Under the pieces are notes generated by a model, which saw only the letters and a list, made by a program, of their open reading frames with translations, was not told where the DNA came from and ran no database searches. From assembly GCA_963825415.1 (NCBI GenBank), contig CAWGTD010000006.1:930001-994000 (forward strand): a stretch of 64,000 nt of DNA. The letters run 5' to 3'. This DNA is from BP-464 sp963825415 (GTDB taxonomy: Bacteria; Actinomycetota; Thermoleophilia; Solirubrobacterales; Solirubrobacteraceae). Below are positions 36,018-43,611 of this stretch, piece by piece; position 1 is the first letter of the stretch, and the number at the start of each line of letters is the position of its first letter. Made by a program: the position numbers and the translations under genes.

Positions 36018-37248
36018 GGCGGCGATCCGCACCGAGGGCGTCGGCAAGCGCTACCGGCTCGGGGGCGCGTCGAGCGACCTGCTGAGCGAGCGGATCGGCG
36101 CGCGGCGGCCCAAGGGCGAGTGGTTCTGGGCGCTGCGCGACGCGTCGATCGAGGTCAACCGCGGCGAGGTCGTCGGCCTGATCGGGCGCAACGGCGCCGG
36201 CAAGTCGACGCTGTTGAAGCTGCTCTCGCGGATCACGCCGCCGACCGAGGGCCGCATCGAGATCACCGGCCGGGTGGGGACGCTGCTCGAGGTCGGCACC
36301 GGCTTTCACCCCGAGCTCAGCGGCCGCGAGAACATCTTCCTGTCGGGCACGATCCTCGGCATGCGCCGCCACGAGGTGCTGCGGCGCTTCGACGAGATCG
36401 TCGAGTTCTCCGGCATCGGGCAGTTCCTCGACACGCCGGTCAAGCACTACTCCAGCGGCATGTACGTGCGCCTCGCCTTCGCGGTCGCGGCGCACCTCGA
36501 CACCGACGTGCTGCTCGTCGACGAGGTGCTCGCGGTCGGCGACGCCGAGTTCCAGCGCAAGTGCTTCGGCAAGATGGACGACGTCGCGCGCGGCGGCCGC
36601 ACGGTCGTCTTCGTCTCCCACCAGCTCGCCGCGATCCAGCGGCTGTGCCGGCGCTGTTACTGGATCGACGCCGGGCAGGTGCGCGCGGAGGGCCCCACAC
36701 AGGAGACCGTCGCCGCCTACCTGAAGGCCGCGGGCGCCCACCAGCACGGTGGCGAAGCGGTCATCGGGCCCGACGTCCCGCGCATGACCACCGGCGACGC
36801 CACGCTGCGGCGCGTCGCGATCCTCGACGACGACGAGCACGTCATCGACCAGGTGTCCCTCGGCCAGCCGTTCACGATCGCGATGACCTTCGAGATCGCC
36901 ACGCCGATCGACGACGGCGTGATCGAGCTGGGCCTATCGACGGCGGACGGCACCCGGATCATCACGGTGCAGAACATCGACGGCGACCGGCCGCTGCTGG
37001 CGCTCGAGCCGGGCGTCCACGAGCTGCGCGCGCGGATCGAGACGACGCTGCTGCCCGGCGACTTCCAGATCGACGTCGGGCTGCACCGGATCATCGGCCT
37101 GACGCTCGACCACGTCGAGCGCACCCTGACCTTCACGGCGCTGAACGTCGCGCTGGAGGGCAACGACCGCTGGCCGTGGAACAGCGTCCGCGGCGCCGTG
37201 CGCCCGCCCAGCACGTGGACCGTCCACGCTCCGGTGGAGGCGCGGTGA
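36007..37248 (+). CDS. wzt: Second polysaccharide ABC exporter ATP-binding subunit with Wzt-type C-terminal domain
   Basis: The ATG at 36007 gives 413 residues: Walker A GRNGAGKST near 59, signature YSSGMYVRLAFAVAAHL near 147, Walker B VLLVDEVLAVGD near 166, and FVSHQLAAIQ. Residues about 270-413 are a beta-sandwich module (ATLRRVAILDDDEHVIDQVSLGQPF to PPSTWTVHAPVEAR), the Wzt C-terminal domain that recognises the finished glycan. It differs considerably from the C-terminal domain of the 14863 protein, which suggests the two exporters carry different glycans. Confidence 0.88.
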   Translation: MSSEAAIRTEGVGKRYRLGGASSDLLSERIGARRPKGEWFWALRDASIEVNRGEVVGLIGRNGAGKSTLLKLLSRITPPTEGRIEITGRVGTLLEVGTGFHPELSGRENIFLSGTILGMRRHEVLRRFDEIVEFSGIGQFLDTPVKHYSSGMYVRLAFAVAAHLDTDVLLVDEVLAVGDAEFQRKCFGKMDDVARGGRTVVFVSHQLAAIQRLCRRCYWIDAGQVRAEGPTQETVAAYLKAAGAHQHGGEAVIGPDVPRMTTGDATLRRVAILDDDEHVIDQVSLGQPFTIAMTFEIATPIDDGVIELGLSTADGTRIITVQNIDGDRPLLALEPGVHELRARIETTLLPGDFQIDVGLHRIIGLTLDHVERTLTFTALNVALEGNDRWPWNSVRGAVRPPSTWTVHAPVEAR

Positions 37249-38471
37249 AGAAGTCCGTCCTCTTCGTCGGCCAGGCCTACTACAACCACTGGTACCTCTC
37301 CCGGGAGCTGCGCAAGCTCGGCTGGAAGGCCGACCTCGTCGACATCGACCCCAACAGCCGCGGCTTCTACCACGGCTACGACCGGCTGCTGACCGGGTCG
37401 CGGCGCCGCGACTTCTTCCGCCACGCGGCCTTCTACGCCGACGCCGCGCGCTCCTACGACGTCTTTCACTTCGCCAACGCGTGGGGCATGCGCCTCGGCG
37501 ACGCGATCGGCGGGTTCGTCGACCACCGGCTCTCCCCCGGCGCCGACATCCGCCTGCTCAAGCGCCTGGGCAAGAAGATCGTCTACAGCAACAACGGCTG
37601 CTCCGACGGCGTCGCCCAGAGCTCGTTCCGCGCGTGGAAGCCGCACCCGACGTGCGACGACTGCCCGTTCCAGCACCAGCCGCACGTGTGCTCCGACGAG
37701 CAGAACCTGCGCTGGGGCGCGCTGCGCAACGAGCTCGCCGACTACGTGGCCATCCTCGGCGGCAACCGGGCCGACTACAACGTCGCCCCCAACGTCCACG
37801 AATGCCCGTGGGTGTACTGCCTGGACTCAGACGTCTGGAGCCCGGACCTGATGGTGCCCGCGAACTACCAGCTGCCCGGCGACTCGGTGCGGATCTACCA
37901 CTCGGTGGGCAACGCCGACCGGCGCTCGCAGGCGGGCACGATGCGCAACACGAAGTCGACGCACATCTACGTGCCGCTGGTCGACCAGCTGCGCGGCGAG
38001 GGCCACGACTGCGAGCTGATCTTCTTCAAGGACGTCCCGAACTTCGAGCTGCGCTACTACCAGGCGCAGGCCGACATCTTCGTCGACATGCTGACCACCG
38101 GGTTCACGGGGGCGACGGCGCGCGAGGGCATGATGCTCGGCAAGCCGGTGGTGGCCTACATCCGCCCGGAGTGGATGGCCCAGGTGCGGCGCGAGCTGCC
38201 GGAGTACGCCGACGAGCTGCCGATCGTCAGCGCCACCCCGGAAACCGTTCACGACGTCCTCGCCGAGCTCGTCTCCGACCGCGAGCGGCGCGAGGAGATC
38301 GGCGCGCGCTCGCGGGCGTTCGCGCTGAAGTGGCACGCCGCCGACGTGGCGGCGATCGAGTTCGACCGGATCTACAGCTCGTTGGTCGACGGCACGCTGC
38401 CGCCCTCGCCCTGGTCCATGAACAGCAGCTCGCCGGATTCGCTGGAGCGGCGAAACCCGGTCTTCTCGTAG
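37245..38471 (+). CDS. Glycosyltransferase-like GT-B protein with cysteine-rich insert
   Basis: 408 residues from GTG 37245 (GTGA overlap with wzt). It begins SVLFVGQAYYNHWYLSRELRKLGWKADLVDID, a GT-B N-terminal strand-helix. A segment at about 118-150 has SNNGCSDG, HPTCDDCPFQ and PHVCSDEQN; its four cysteines might bind a metal or form a disulphide. The second half has DIFVDMLTTGFTGATAREGMMLGKPVVAYIRPEW, the donor-site loop of GT1/GT4 proteins. Its 3' end overlaps the convergent GNAT gene by 100 bases. The substrate is unknown. Confidence 0.7.
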   Translation: MKKSVLFVGQAYYNHWYLSRELRKLGWKADLVDIDPNSRGFYHGYDRLLTGSRRRDFFRHAAFYADAARSYDVFHFANAWGMRLGDAIGGFVDHRLSPGADIRLLKRLGKKIVYSNNGCSDGVAQSSFRAWKPHPTCDDCPFQHQPHVCSDEQNLRWGALRNELADYVAILGGNRADYNVAPNVHECPWVYCLDSDVWSPDLMVPANYQLPGDSVRIYHSVGNADRRSQAGTMRNTKSTHIYVPLVDQLRGEGHDCELIFFKDVPNFELRYYQAQADIFVDMLTTGFTGATAREGMMLGKPVVAYIRPEWMAQVRRELPEYADELPIVSATPETVHDVLAELVSDRERREEIGARSRAFALKWHAADVAAIEFDRIYSSLVDGTLPPSPWSMNSSSPDSLERRNPVFS

Positions 38472-38854
38472 ACGCGGATCGCCCGCGCGTTGCGCCGCTG
38501 GACCTGGAGCCAGATGCGCCGCAGGCCGCGCTCCTGAAACCCGATGCGCACGAGCTCTCGCACCGCGGCCGTGCCCAGGCCGCGCTCGCGGGCATCGGCC
38601 ACGCCGATGCGGATGCGCAGCTCCGCCTCGTCGCCGGCGCCGATCAGCTGACACGTCCCGACCAGGCGGCCGTCCTCGCGCAGCGCGCGGATCGCCACAT
38701 CCGGGTCGGCGCGCACCCGCTCGAACCACGCGTCGTGCTCGGCGCGCGACACCGGGCGGAAGGCCGCGGACTGCTCGACGAGCTCGCGATCGTTGATCCA
38801 TGCGAACAGCGCGTCGGAGTCCTCGTCGCGCAGCTCCGTGAGCTCGACGCCCAT
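38372..38854 (-). CDS. GNAT-family N-acetyltransferase
   Basis: 160 residues from ATG 38854. MGVELTELRDEDSDALFAWINDRELV and the later RIGVADARERGLGTAAVRELVRIGFQERGLRRIWLQVQRRNARAIRVYEKTGF are the RimJ/RimL-like GNAT pattern; the acetyl-CoA loop is R-E-R-G-L-G-T. In glycan loci such enzymes often N-acetylate amino-sugars, although a ribosomal-protein-type role is possible. The 3' end overlaps the 37245 gene by 100 bases in antisense. Confidence 0.82.
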   Translation of the reverse strand: MGVELTELRDEDSDALFAWINDRELVEQSAAFRPVSRAEHDAWFERVRADPDVAIRALREDGRLVGTCQLIGAGDEAELRIRIGVADARERGLGTAAVRELVRIGFQERGLRRIWLQVQRRNARAIRVYEKTGFRRSSESGELLFMDQGEGGSVPSTNEL

Positions 38855-38870
38855 AGGCTGGAAGCCTCCC

Positions 38871-39893
38871 ATGCCGACCGCCACCGACACCTGGCTCGCC
38901 GACCTGCTCGGCGTCGGCGCCCTCGAGGAGGGCGCCACCTTGAAGGTGCGCGGCCTGGAGCTCGCGGTGCGCGACGGCATCCCGCGGGTGGCCTCGCTGG
39001 TGACCCAGGCGCAGGCCGACACGGCCGAGATGTTCGGCTTCAAATGGTCCCAGCAGGACACCTATGCGTCCGAGCCCTACCTGGCCAAGACCCGCGCCTG
39101 GATGGTCGAGCGCTACGGCGATCCGGCCGAGTGGCCGTGGCTGGCCGAACACGGCGAGCGGCCGCTGCTGGTCGACGCCGGGTGCGGCGCGGGGGTTGCC
39201 GGCCTCGAGCTCTTCGCGCCGATCCTCGACCGGGTGCGCTACCTCGGTGTCGATCTGACCGACGCCGTCGACGTGGCGCGGCAGCGGTTCGCCGCCCGCG
39301 GCGCTCCGGGTGCCTTCCTGCAGGCCGATCTGCTCAACCTGCCGCTGGAGCCGGGCTGCGCCGACCTGATCTTCTCCGAGGGCGTCCTGCACCACACCGA
39401 CTCGACCCAGGCGGCGCTGCGCGCGCTGGTCGACATCCTGGCCCCGGGCGGGCGGCTGCTGTTCTACGTCTACCGCCGCAAGGCGCTGATCCGCGAGTTC
39501 ACCGACGACGCGATCCGCGAGCAGCTGCAGTCGCTGACGCCGGCCGAGGCCTGGCAGGCGCTGGAGCCGCTGACGAAGCTCGGAATCGCCCTCGGGGAGC
39601 TTGGCGTGGAGGTCGAGGTCCCGGAGGACATCGAGCTGCTGGGGATCCCCGCCGGAACTCTGGACCTCCAGCGGTTGTTCTATTGGCATCTCTTCAAGGC
39701 GTACTACGACCCCGAGATGACTTTCGGCGAGATGCACCACATCAACTACGACTGGTACGCGCCGCGCATCGCCCATCGCCATACGCCGGACGAGGTCCGC
39801 GGATGGTGCGAGGATGCCGGCCTCGCGGTCGAAGACGTTCACGTCCACTTGGCCGGGATTACGGTCCGTGCGAGACGGAGAGACCCCAACTAA
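38871..39893 (+). CDS. Class I SAM methyltransferase
   Basis: 340 residues from ATG 38871, 11 bases after TAGGCT (38854-38859). A poorly conserved N-terminal region of about 90 residues precedes the SAM domain: LLVDAGCGAGVAGLELF, YLGVDLTDAVDVARQRF, LQADLLNLPLEPGCADLIFSEGVLHH, APGGRLLFYVYR. The C-terminal helical part (about 250-340) includes MHHINYDWYAPRIAHRHTPDEV. It is similar in outline to the 62836 protein. It may methylate a sugar nucleotide or glycan terminus. Confidence 0.8.
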   Translation: MPTATDTWLADLLGVGALEEGATLKVRGLELAVRDGIPRVASLVTQAQADTAEMFGFKWSQQDTYASEPYLAKTRAWMVERYGDPAEWPWLAEHGERPLLVDAGCGAGVAGLELFAPILDRVRYLGVDLTDAVDVARQRFAARGAPGAFLQADLLNLPLEPGCADLIFSEGVLHHTDSTQAALRALVDILAPGGRLLFYVYRRKALIREFTDDAIREQLQSLTPAEAWQALEPLTKLGIALGELGVEVEVPEDIELLGIPAGTLDLQRLFYWHLFKAYYDPEMTFGEMHHINYDWYAPRIAHRHTPDEVRGWCEDAGLAVEDVHVHLAGITVRARRRDPN

Positions 39894-39900
39894 TCCGCAA

Positions 39901-39919
39901 ACCACCGCTTCGCGGTGGT
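39901..39919 (+). terminator. Stem-loop between methyltransferase and collagen-like gene
   Basis: ACCACCGC and GCGGTGGT pair perfectly around TTC, 8 bases after the methyltransferase stop. No T-tract follows, so termination may be weak or factor-dependent. Confidence 0.4.
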
Positions 39920-39958
39920 ACGAATAGCCCGCTTCCCCCCTAACCCTGGAGGATCTTG

Positions 39959-40534
39959 ATGCGTTTTCGCCGTCCCCGCCACGGCACCGTGGCCGCCTAC
40001 CTCGCGCTCTTCGTGGCGCTGGGTGGCACCGGCTACGCCGCGGCCACCCTTCCGCGCAACAGCGTCGGCCACAACCAGATGAAGAAGAACGCGGTGACCA
40101 GCCGCAACGTCAAGAACCGCTCGCTGCTCTCCGTCGACTTCAAGTCCGGCCAGTTGCCGAAGGGCGCCACGGGCGCCACGGGCGCCACCGGACCGGCAGG
40201 TCCCGCCGGTCCCGCCGGTCCCGCCGGCCCCGCCGCGGGCGTCGGCTTCGCCAACGTCACTGCGGGCGGCGCTGTCGACCCCCCGACCTCCAGTGGCATC
40301 GGCACCGCGAACATCAGCAACCCGGCCGTCGGCCTGTACTGCATCAGCGGGCTGTCCCCGGCACCGAAGAACGTCCAGGTCACGGCGCAGAACGGGTTCA
40401 ACGGCCCGATCAACGCCAACGCGAACCTCGGTCCGTTCGGTGCGTGTGTCGCTCCCACGCAGATCACGATCCGGCTGATCACGACCGCGAACGGCGCCGC
40501 GGTCAGCGCGCCGTTCTTCGTGCTCGTCAACTAA
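39959..40534 (+). CDS. Secreted collagen-like (GXY-repeat) protein 1
   Basis: ATG 39959 lies six bases after GGAGG, a strong ribosome site unlike most starts here. The 191 residues comprise a signal anchor RPRHGTVAAYLALFVALGGTGYAA, a spacer of the form NSVGHNQMKKNAVTSRNVKNRSLL, eight collagen triplets at about 69-93 (GAT x3, GPA repeats), and a C-terminal beta domain of about 95 residues with two Cys (YCISGL, GACVAP). Such proteins are characteristic of Thermoleophilia and are probably surface-exposed trimers. A strong terminator follows. Confidence 0.78.
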   Translation: MRFRRPRHGTVAAYLALFVALGGTGYAAATLPRNSVGHNQMKKNAVTSRNVKNRSLLSVDFKSGQLPKGATGATGATGPAGPAGPAGPAGPAAGVGFANVTAGGAVDPPTSSGIGTANISNPAVGLYCISGLSPAPKNVQVTAQNGFNGPINANANLGPFGACVAPTQITIRLITTANGAAVSAPFFVLVN

Positions 40535-40548
40535 TCACGCCGAATCTC

Positions 40549-40581
40549 GGCCCCGGCGCTCGTCGCCGGGGCCGTTTTTTT
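40549..40581 (+). terminator. Rho-independent terminator after collagen-like gene 1
   Basis: GGCCCCGGCG (40549-40558) pairs perfectly with CGCCGGGGCC (40564-40573) around a 5-base loop, followed by G and seven T. This is the clearest intrinsic terminator in the window. Confidence 0.9.
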
Positions 40582-40608
40582 CCAACTGCACCCTCCGGAG
40601 GTCTCGTC

Positions 40609-41238
40609 TTGTTCTCGAAAATCCGATCGCGCCTGACGTACGCAAACGTCGTGGCGTCGCTAGCCCTGTTCCTGGCGGTGTCGGGCGGTACGGCCTTCGC
40701 CGTCACCAGGATTCACTCCAGCGACATCGCCACCCATGCGGTGACCAACTCGAAGATCGACACCGACGCCGTCAGCCCCTCGAAGATCAAGGCTGGCGCC
40801 GTCCGCAGCTCGGAGGTCCGCGACGGCTCGCTGCTCGCCAAGGACTTCGCGGCTGATCAGCTGCCCAGGGGCGCGACAGGCCCGGCCGGTCCGGCCGGCC
40901 CCGCGGGCCCCGCCGGTGCGGCGGCGGCCAACATCTCCGGCGTCGTCAGCAGCGCCGGCAGCCTCGTGTACGGCTCGCACGTGACCGGTGTCTCGGTCGG
41001 CGGAGCAGGCGTCTACACGGTCTCGTTCGACCGCAACGTCAGCCGCTGTCCCGCGGTCGCGACGGTCGGCGGCTACCAGCTGGGCGGCAGCACCGAGAAC
41101 GGCACGAACGGCGGCACGGTGAGCCTCCAGCCGTCGGGTGACGCCAACGCCACCACGCAGGCGAACATCCAGTTCGTGACCCGGAACCTGAGCGGCGCCA
41201 ACACCAGCCTGCCGTTCCACTTCGCGGTCCACTGCTGA
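40609..41238 (+). CDS. Secreted collagen-like (GXY-repeat) protein 2
   Basis: The start is a TTG at 40609, seven bases after GGAGG (40597-40601); no ATG or GTG fits. 209 residues: signal segment about 9-31 (YANVVASLALFLAVSGGTAFA), short repeats AVTNSKI, AVSPSKI, AVRSSEV, five collagen triplets at about 88-102, and a C-terminal domain of about 105 residues with Cys in SRCPAVATVGG and at the very end. It is paralogous in layout to the preceding gene but has a different C-terminal domain. It is separated from it by a terminator, so it is independently transcribed. Confidence 0.76.
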   Translation: MFSKIRSRLTYANVVASLALFLAVSGGTAFAVTRIHSSDIATHAVTNSKIDTDAVSPSKIKAGAVRSSEVRDGSLLAKDFAADQLPRGATGPAGPAGPAGPAGAAAANISGVVSSAGSLVYGSHVTGVSVGGAGVYTVSFDRNVSRCPAVATVGGYQLGGSTENGTNGGTVSLQPSGDANATTQANIQFVTRNLSGANTSLPFHFAVHC

Positions 41239-41248
41239 TCTGAGGGAT

Positions 41249-41278
41249 GCGGTCGTCCGGCCTAGGCTGGACGACCGC
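41249..41278. promoter_or_regulatory. 30-bp near-perfect palindrome containing the -10 of the wbqC operon
   Basis: GCGGTCGTCC (41249-41258) is exactly inverted as GGACGACCGC (41269-41278), and the ten central bases are also symmetrical but for one pair. The centre includes TAGGCT (41263-41268), ten bases before ATG 41279. It could be a repressor operator over the promoter or an RNA hairpin ending the upstream transcript. Confidence 0.6.
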
Positions 41279-41956
41279 ATGCCCACCGTCGCGGTCCATC
41301 AGCCGACGTTCCTTCCCTGGCTGGGATGGTGGGACAAGCTCGCCCGCGGCGACGTGCTCGTCCTGCTCGACGACGCCCAGTTCCCGCGCGAGTCGCGCGG
41401 CACGTGGGTCAACCGCGTCAAGCTCGTCGTGGGCGGCGAGCCGCGCTGGGTCACCGTCCCGGTGGCCCGCGAGGGCGTGGCACCCATCAACCGCACGCGC
41501 ATCGACGAACGCCAGCCGTGGCGGCGCAAGGTCCTTGGCTCGATCGAGCAGTCCTACCGCCGCGCCCCGCACTTCGACGCGGTGTGGCCGGTCGTCCGCG
41601 CGGTCGTCGAGGAGCCCGCCGACGACCTGGCGAGCTTCAACGAGCGCGGCATCCGCGCGCTCGGAGAGCTGATGGGCGCGCCGCTGGACCGGCTCGTGCG
41701 CTCGTCGGAGATGGACGTCGACGCCACCGGCACCGACCGTCTGATCGCATTGACGCAGGCGGCCGGTGGCGACACCTACCTGTCCGGCGACGGCGCCGAG
41801 GGCTACCAGGACACCGAGAAGTACCCCGCCGCGGGCGTCCGCCTGACCTTCCAGGAGTTCACCGACCCGCGACCGACCCCCGGGCTCTCGGTCGTCGACG
41901 CGCTGATGCACGAGGGTCCCGAGGCCGTCGCACGGCTCATAGGGTTCGCGCGGTGA
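41279..41956 (+). CDS. WbqC-family protein
   Basis: 225 residues from ATG 41279. VAVHQPTFLPWLGWWDKLARGDVLVLLDDAQFPRESRGTWVNRVKL is the WbqC family N-terminal signature (HQP, then L-D-x-x-Q-F). Members are common in O-antigen and wall-glycan loci. The reaction is not firmly known; an acyl- or aminoacyl-type transfer in sugar modification has been supposed. It heads the operon 41279-43448, whose genes overlap by four bases each. Expression is probably set by the palindromic promoter directly upstream. Confidence 0.85.
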   Translation: MPTVAVHQPTFLPWLGWWDKLARGDVLVLLDDAQFPRESRGTWVNRVKLVVGGEPRWVTVPVAREGVAPINRTRIDERQPWRRKVLGSIEQSYRRAPHFDAVWPVVRAVVEEPADDLASFNERGIRALGELMGAPLDRLVRSSEMDVDATGTDRLIALTQAAGGDTYLSGDGAEGYQDTEKYPAAGVRLTFQEFTDPRPTPGLSVVDALMHEGPEAVARLIGFAR

Positions 41957-42666
41957 AGGACTTCACGCTCGGCCGCTACTCCGAGCTGCTGCGGATCGCG
42001 CTGGACGAGGGCTATCGCTTCGTCGGGTTCGGAGAGATCGACGGGGGCTCCGACGAAGCGATCGTGCTGCGCCACGACATCGACTTCTCGCCACGCTGGC
42101 TCGCGCCGATGGCCGCCGTCGAGCAGCTGCACGGCATCACGTCGACGTGGTGCCTGCAGCCCAGCGCGGCCACGTATCGCTGGGACGCCGCCGAGACGCG
42201 CGCGGCGGTACGGGCGCTGCTGGACGCCGGCCACGAGCTGGCGCTGCACTTCGACGCCAACCGGTGCTCCACGCAGGCCGAGATCGTCGAGGGCGTGCTG
42301 GCCGAGGCGGCGGCGCTCGAGGGGGTCTACGACGTGCCGGTGCGCGTCGTCTCCTTCCACCAGGTCGGGCGCCGGATGCTCAGCGACCTCGAGCTGCCGG
42401 CGCCGCTGATCAACACCTACGCGCCGCGCTTCTTCACCGAGATCGGCTACGTGTCGGACTCGAACATGCAGTGGCGGGGCAAGGACCTCGAGGCGCTGCT
42501 GCGAGCCCACGAGCACCGCCGGATGCAGGTGCTCATCCACCCCGTGTGGTGGCGCGAGGAGGCCACGACGCTGCGCGCGGCGCTGGAGAGCGTGGCCGAG
42601 GACGCCGGCCTCGCGTTCGACGAGGTCGTCAGCCCCGAGCAACGAGCGCTGATCGAGGCGTCGTGA
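41953..42666 (+). CDS. Polysaccharide-deacetylase-like protein
   Basis: 237 residues from GTG 41953 (GTGA overlap with wbqC). AIVLRHDIDFSPRWLAPMAAVE contains the H-D-x-D motif of NodB/CE4-like barrels. VLIHPVWWREEATT near the end is the second conserved block (HPxWW). It is related to the 46454 protein (VVRHDVD, LLHPFWWGE). It probably deacetylates or otherwise hydrolyses a glycan precursor. There is no signal peptide, so action is cytoplasmic, unusual for CE4 deacetylases. Confidence 0.72.
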   Translation: MKDFTLGRYSELLRIALDEGYRFVGFGEIDGGSDEAIVLRHDIDFSPRWLAPMAAVEQLHGITSTWCLQPSAATYRWDAAETRAAVRALLDAGHELALHFDANRCSTQAEIVEGVLAEAAALEGVYDVPVRVVSFHQVGRRMLSDLELPAPLINTYAPRFFTEIGYVSDSNMQWRGKDLEALLRAHEHRRMQVLIHPVWWREEATTLRAALESVAEDAGLAFDEVVSPEQRALIEAS

Positions 42667-43448
42667 GCCAGGTGGCGATCGAGGACCTCGCGGCCTGCCC
42701 GCGCTGCCACGCCGCGCTGGCGCTGCCCGAGCCGGCGTGTCCGGCGTGTGGGGCGACGTTCCGGCGCCTGCCCCACGCCTGGGACCTGACGGCGCCGGAT
42801 TCCGAGCTGCGCGGCCCGCTGTGGGCCGCCTGGGAGGGCGTGCAGTCCAACGGCGCGGTGGCCTACGAGGCCGACCCGGTGCACAACCTCGGCGTCGGCG
42901 ACCGCGACGACTACCGGGACTTCGCGCGCTTCGCCGGCATGGACGGCCTCGTGCTGGACGTCGGCTGCGGCCCGCAGGCATGGCCCGCGCATTTCAGCTC
43001 CGCGGCCCCGGACACCCGCTTCGTCGGGGTCGATCCGCTGGTGGGCGACAGGCCGGCCGACTACCTGCAGGTCCGCGGCCTCGCCGAGTTCCTGCCGTTC
43101 CGCGACGGCGTCTTCGACCACGTCCTCTACATGACGACGCTCGACCACTTCGTCGACCCCGTCGCCGCGCTGCGCGAAGGCGCCCGCGTGCTGCGCCCGG
43201 GCGGTGCGATCGAGGTGCTGCTCGGCCACAAGTCGGCGGGCGCGCCGCGGCCGGAGACGTCGCCTGACTGGTACACGGCGCTCGAGCGCCCCGACGGCGC
43301 CGAGGACCTCTTCCACATCCGCCGCCTCGACGATCCAGCCGAGGCCGACCGCATGTTCGCCGCCGCGGGGCTGACCGTCGTCGACCGCGAGGTCCATCCC
43401 GTCGACGAGTGGCGGTCGAACTCCTATCACCGGCTGGCGCCCGCCTAG
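42663..43448 (+). CDS. SAM methyltransferase with N-terminal zinc ribbon
   Basis: 261 residues from GTG 42663 (GTGA overlap). Residues 11-35 have CPRCHAALALPEPACPACG, two CxxC knuckles of a zinc ribbon. The SAM domain follows: LVLDVGCGPQAWPAHF, FVGVDPLVGDRP, AEFLPFRDGVFDHVLYMTTLDHFVDP, LRPGGAIEVLLGH. This arrangement is frequent in sugar-methyltransferases of secondary glycan clusters. Its stop codon is formed by the first bases of an inverted-repeat element. Confidence 0.82.
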   Translation: MSQVAIEDLAACPRCHAALALPEPACPACGATFRRLPHAWDLTAPDSELRGPLWAAWEGVQSNGAVAYEADPVHNLGVGDRDDYRDFARFAGMDGLVLDVGCGPQAWPAHFSSAAPDTRFVGVDPLVGDRPADYLQVRGLAEFLPFRDGVFDHVLYMTTLDHFVDPVAALREGARVLRPGGAIEVLLGHKSAGAPRPETSPDWYTALERPDGAEDLFHIRRLDDPAEADRMFAAAGLTVVDREVHPVDEWRSNSYHRLAPA

Positions 43449-43611
43449 GAGCCTGGCGAAGAACCAACGGTCGTCCGGGACGGTCGATCCGTGGATGCCG
43501 GGCGGTGGCCGTATCCGAAGACGTAGCAGCGCTACGGCGAGGATCAGGGGCGCCGATCCGGCGCCGCGGAGCGGCCGTACCGGGCGACCCGAGTTCTTTG
43601 ACAGGCTCCTA
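43446..43611. mobile_element. MITE-like inverted-repeat element between convergent genes
   Basis: The arms AGGAGCCTGGCGAAGAAC (43447-43464) and GTTCTTTGACAGGCTCCT (43593-43610) are inverted repeats with 15 of 18 matches, and weaker pairing continues about 25 bases inward. The body GGAGCC...GGCTCC (43448-43609) is flanked by TA on both sides, as expected for a TA target duplication. An inner palindrome (CGTAGCAGCGCTACG) sits in the middle. No ORF for a transposase is present. The element's ends supply the TAG stop codons of both neighbouring genes. Confidence 0.6.

Noticed and set aside
40160..40240. Short tandem DNA repeats resembling a CRISPR or VNTR
   Set aside because: They are the codons of collagen GXY triplets (GCCACGGGC and CCCGCCGGT units) with no spacers.
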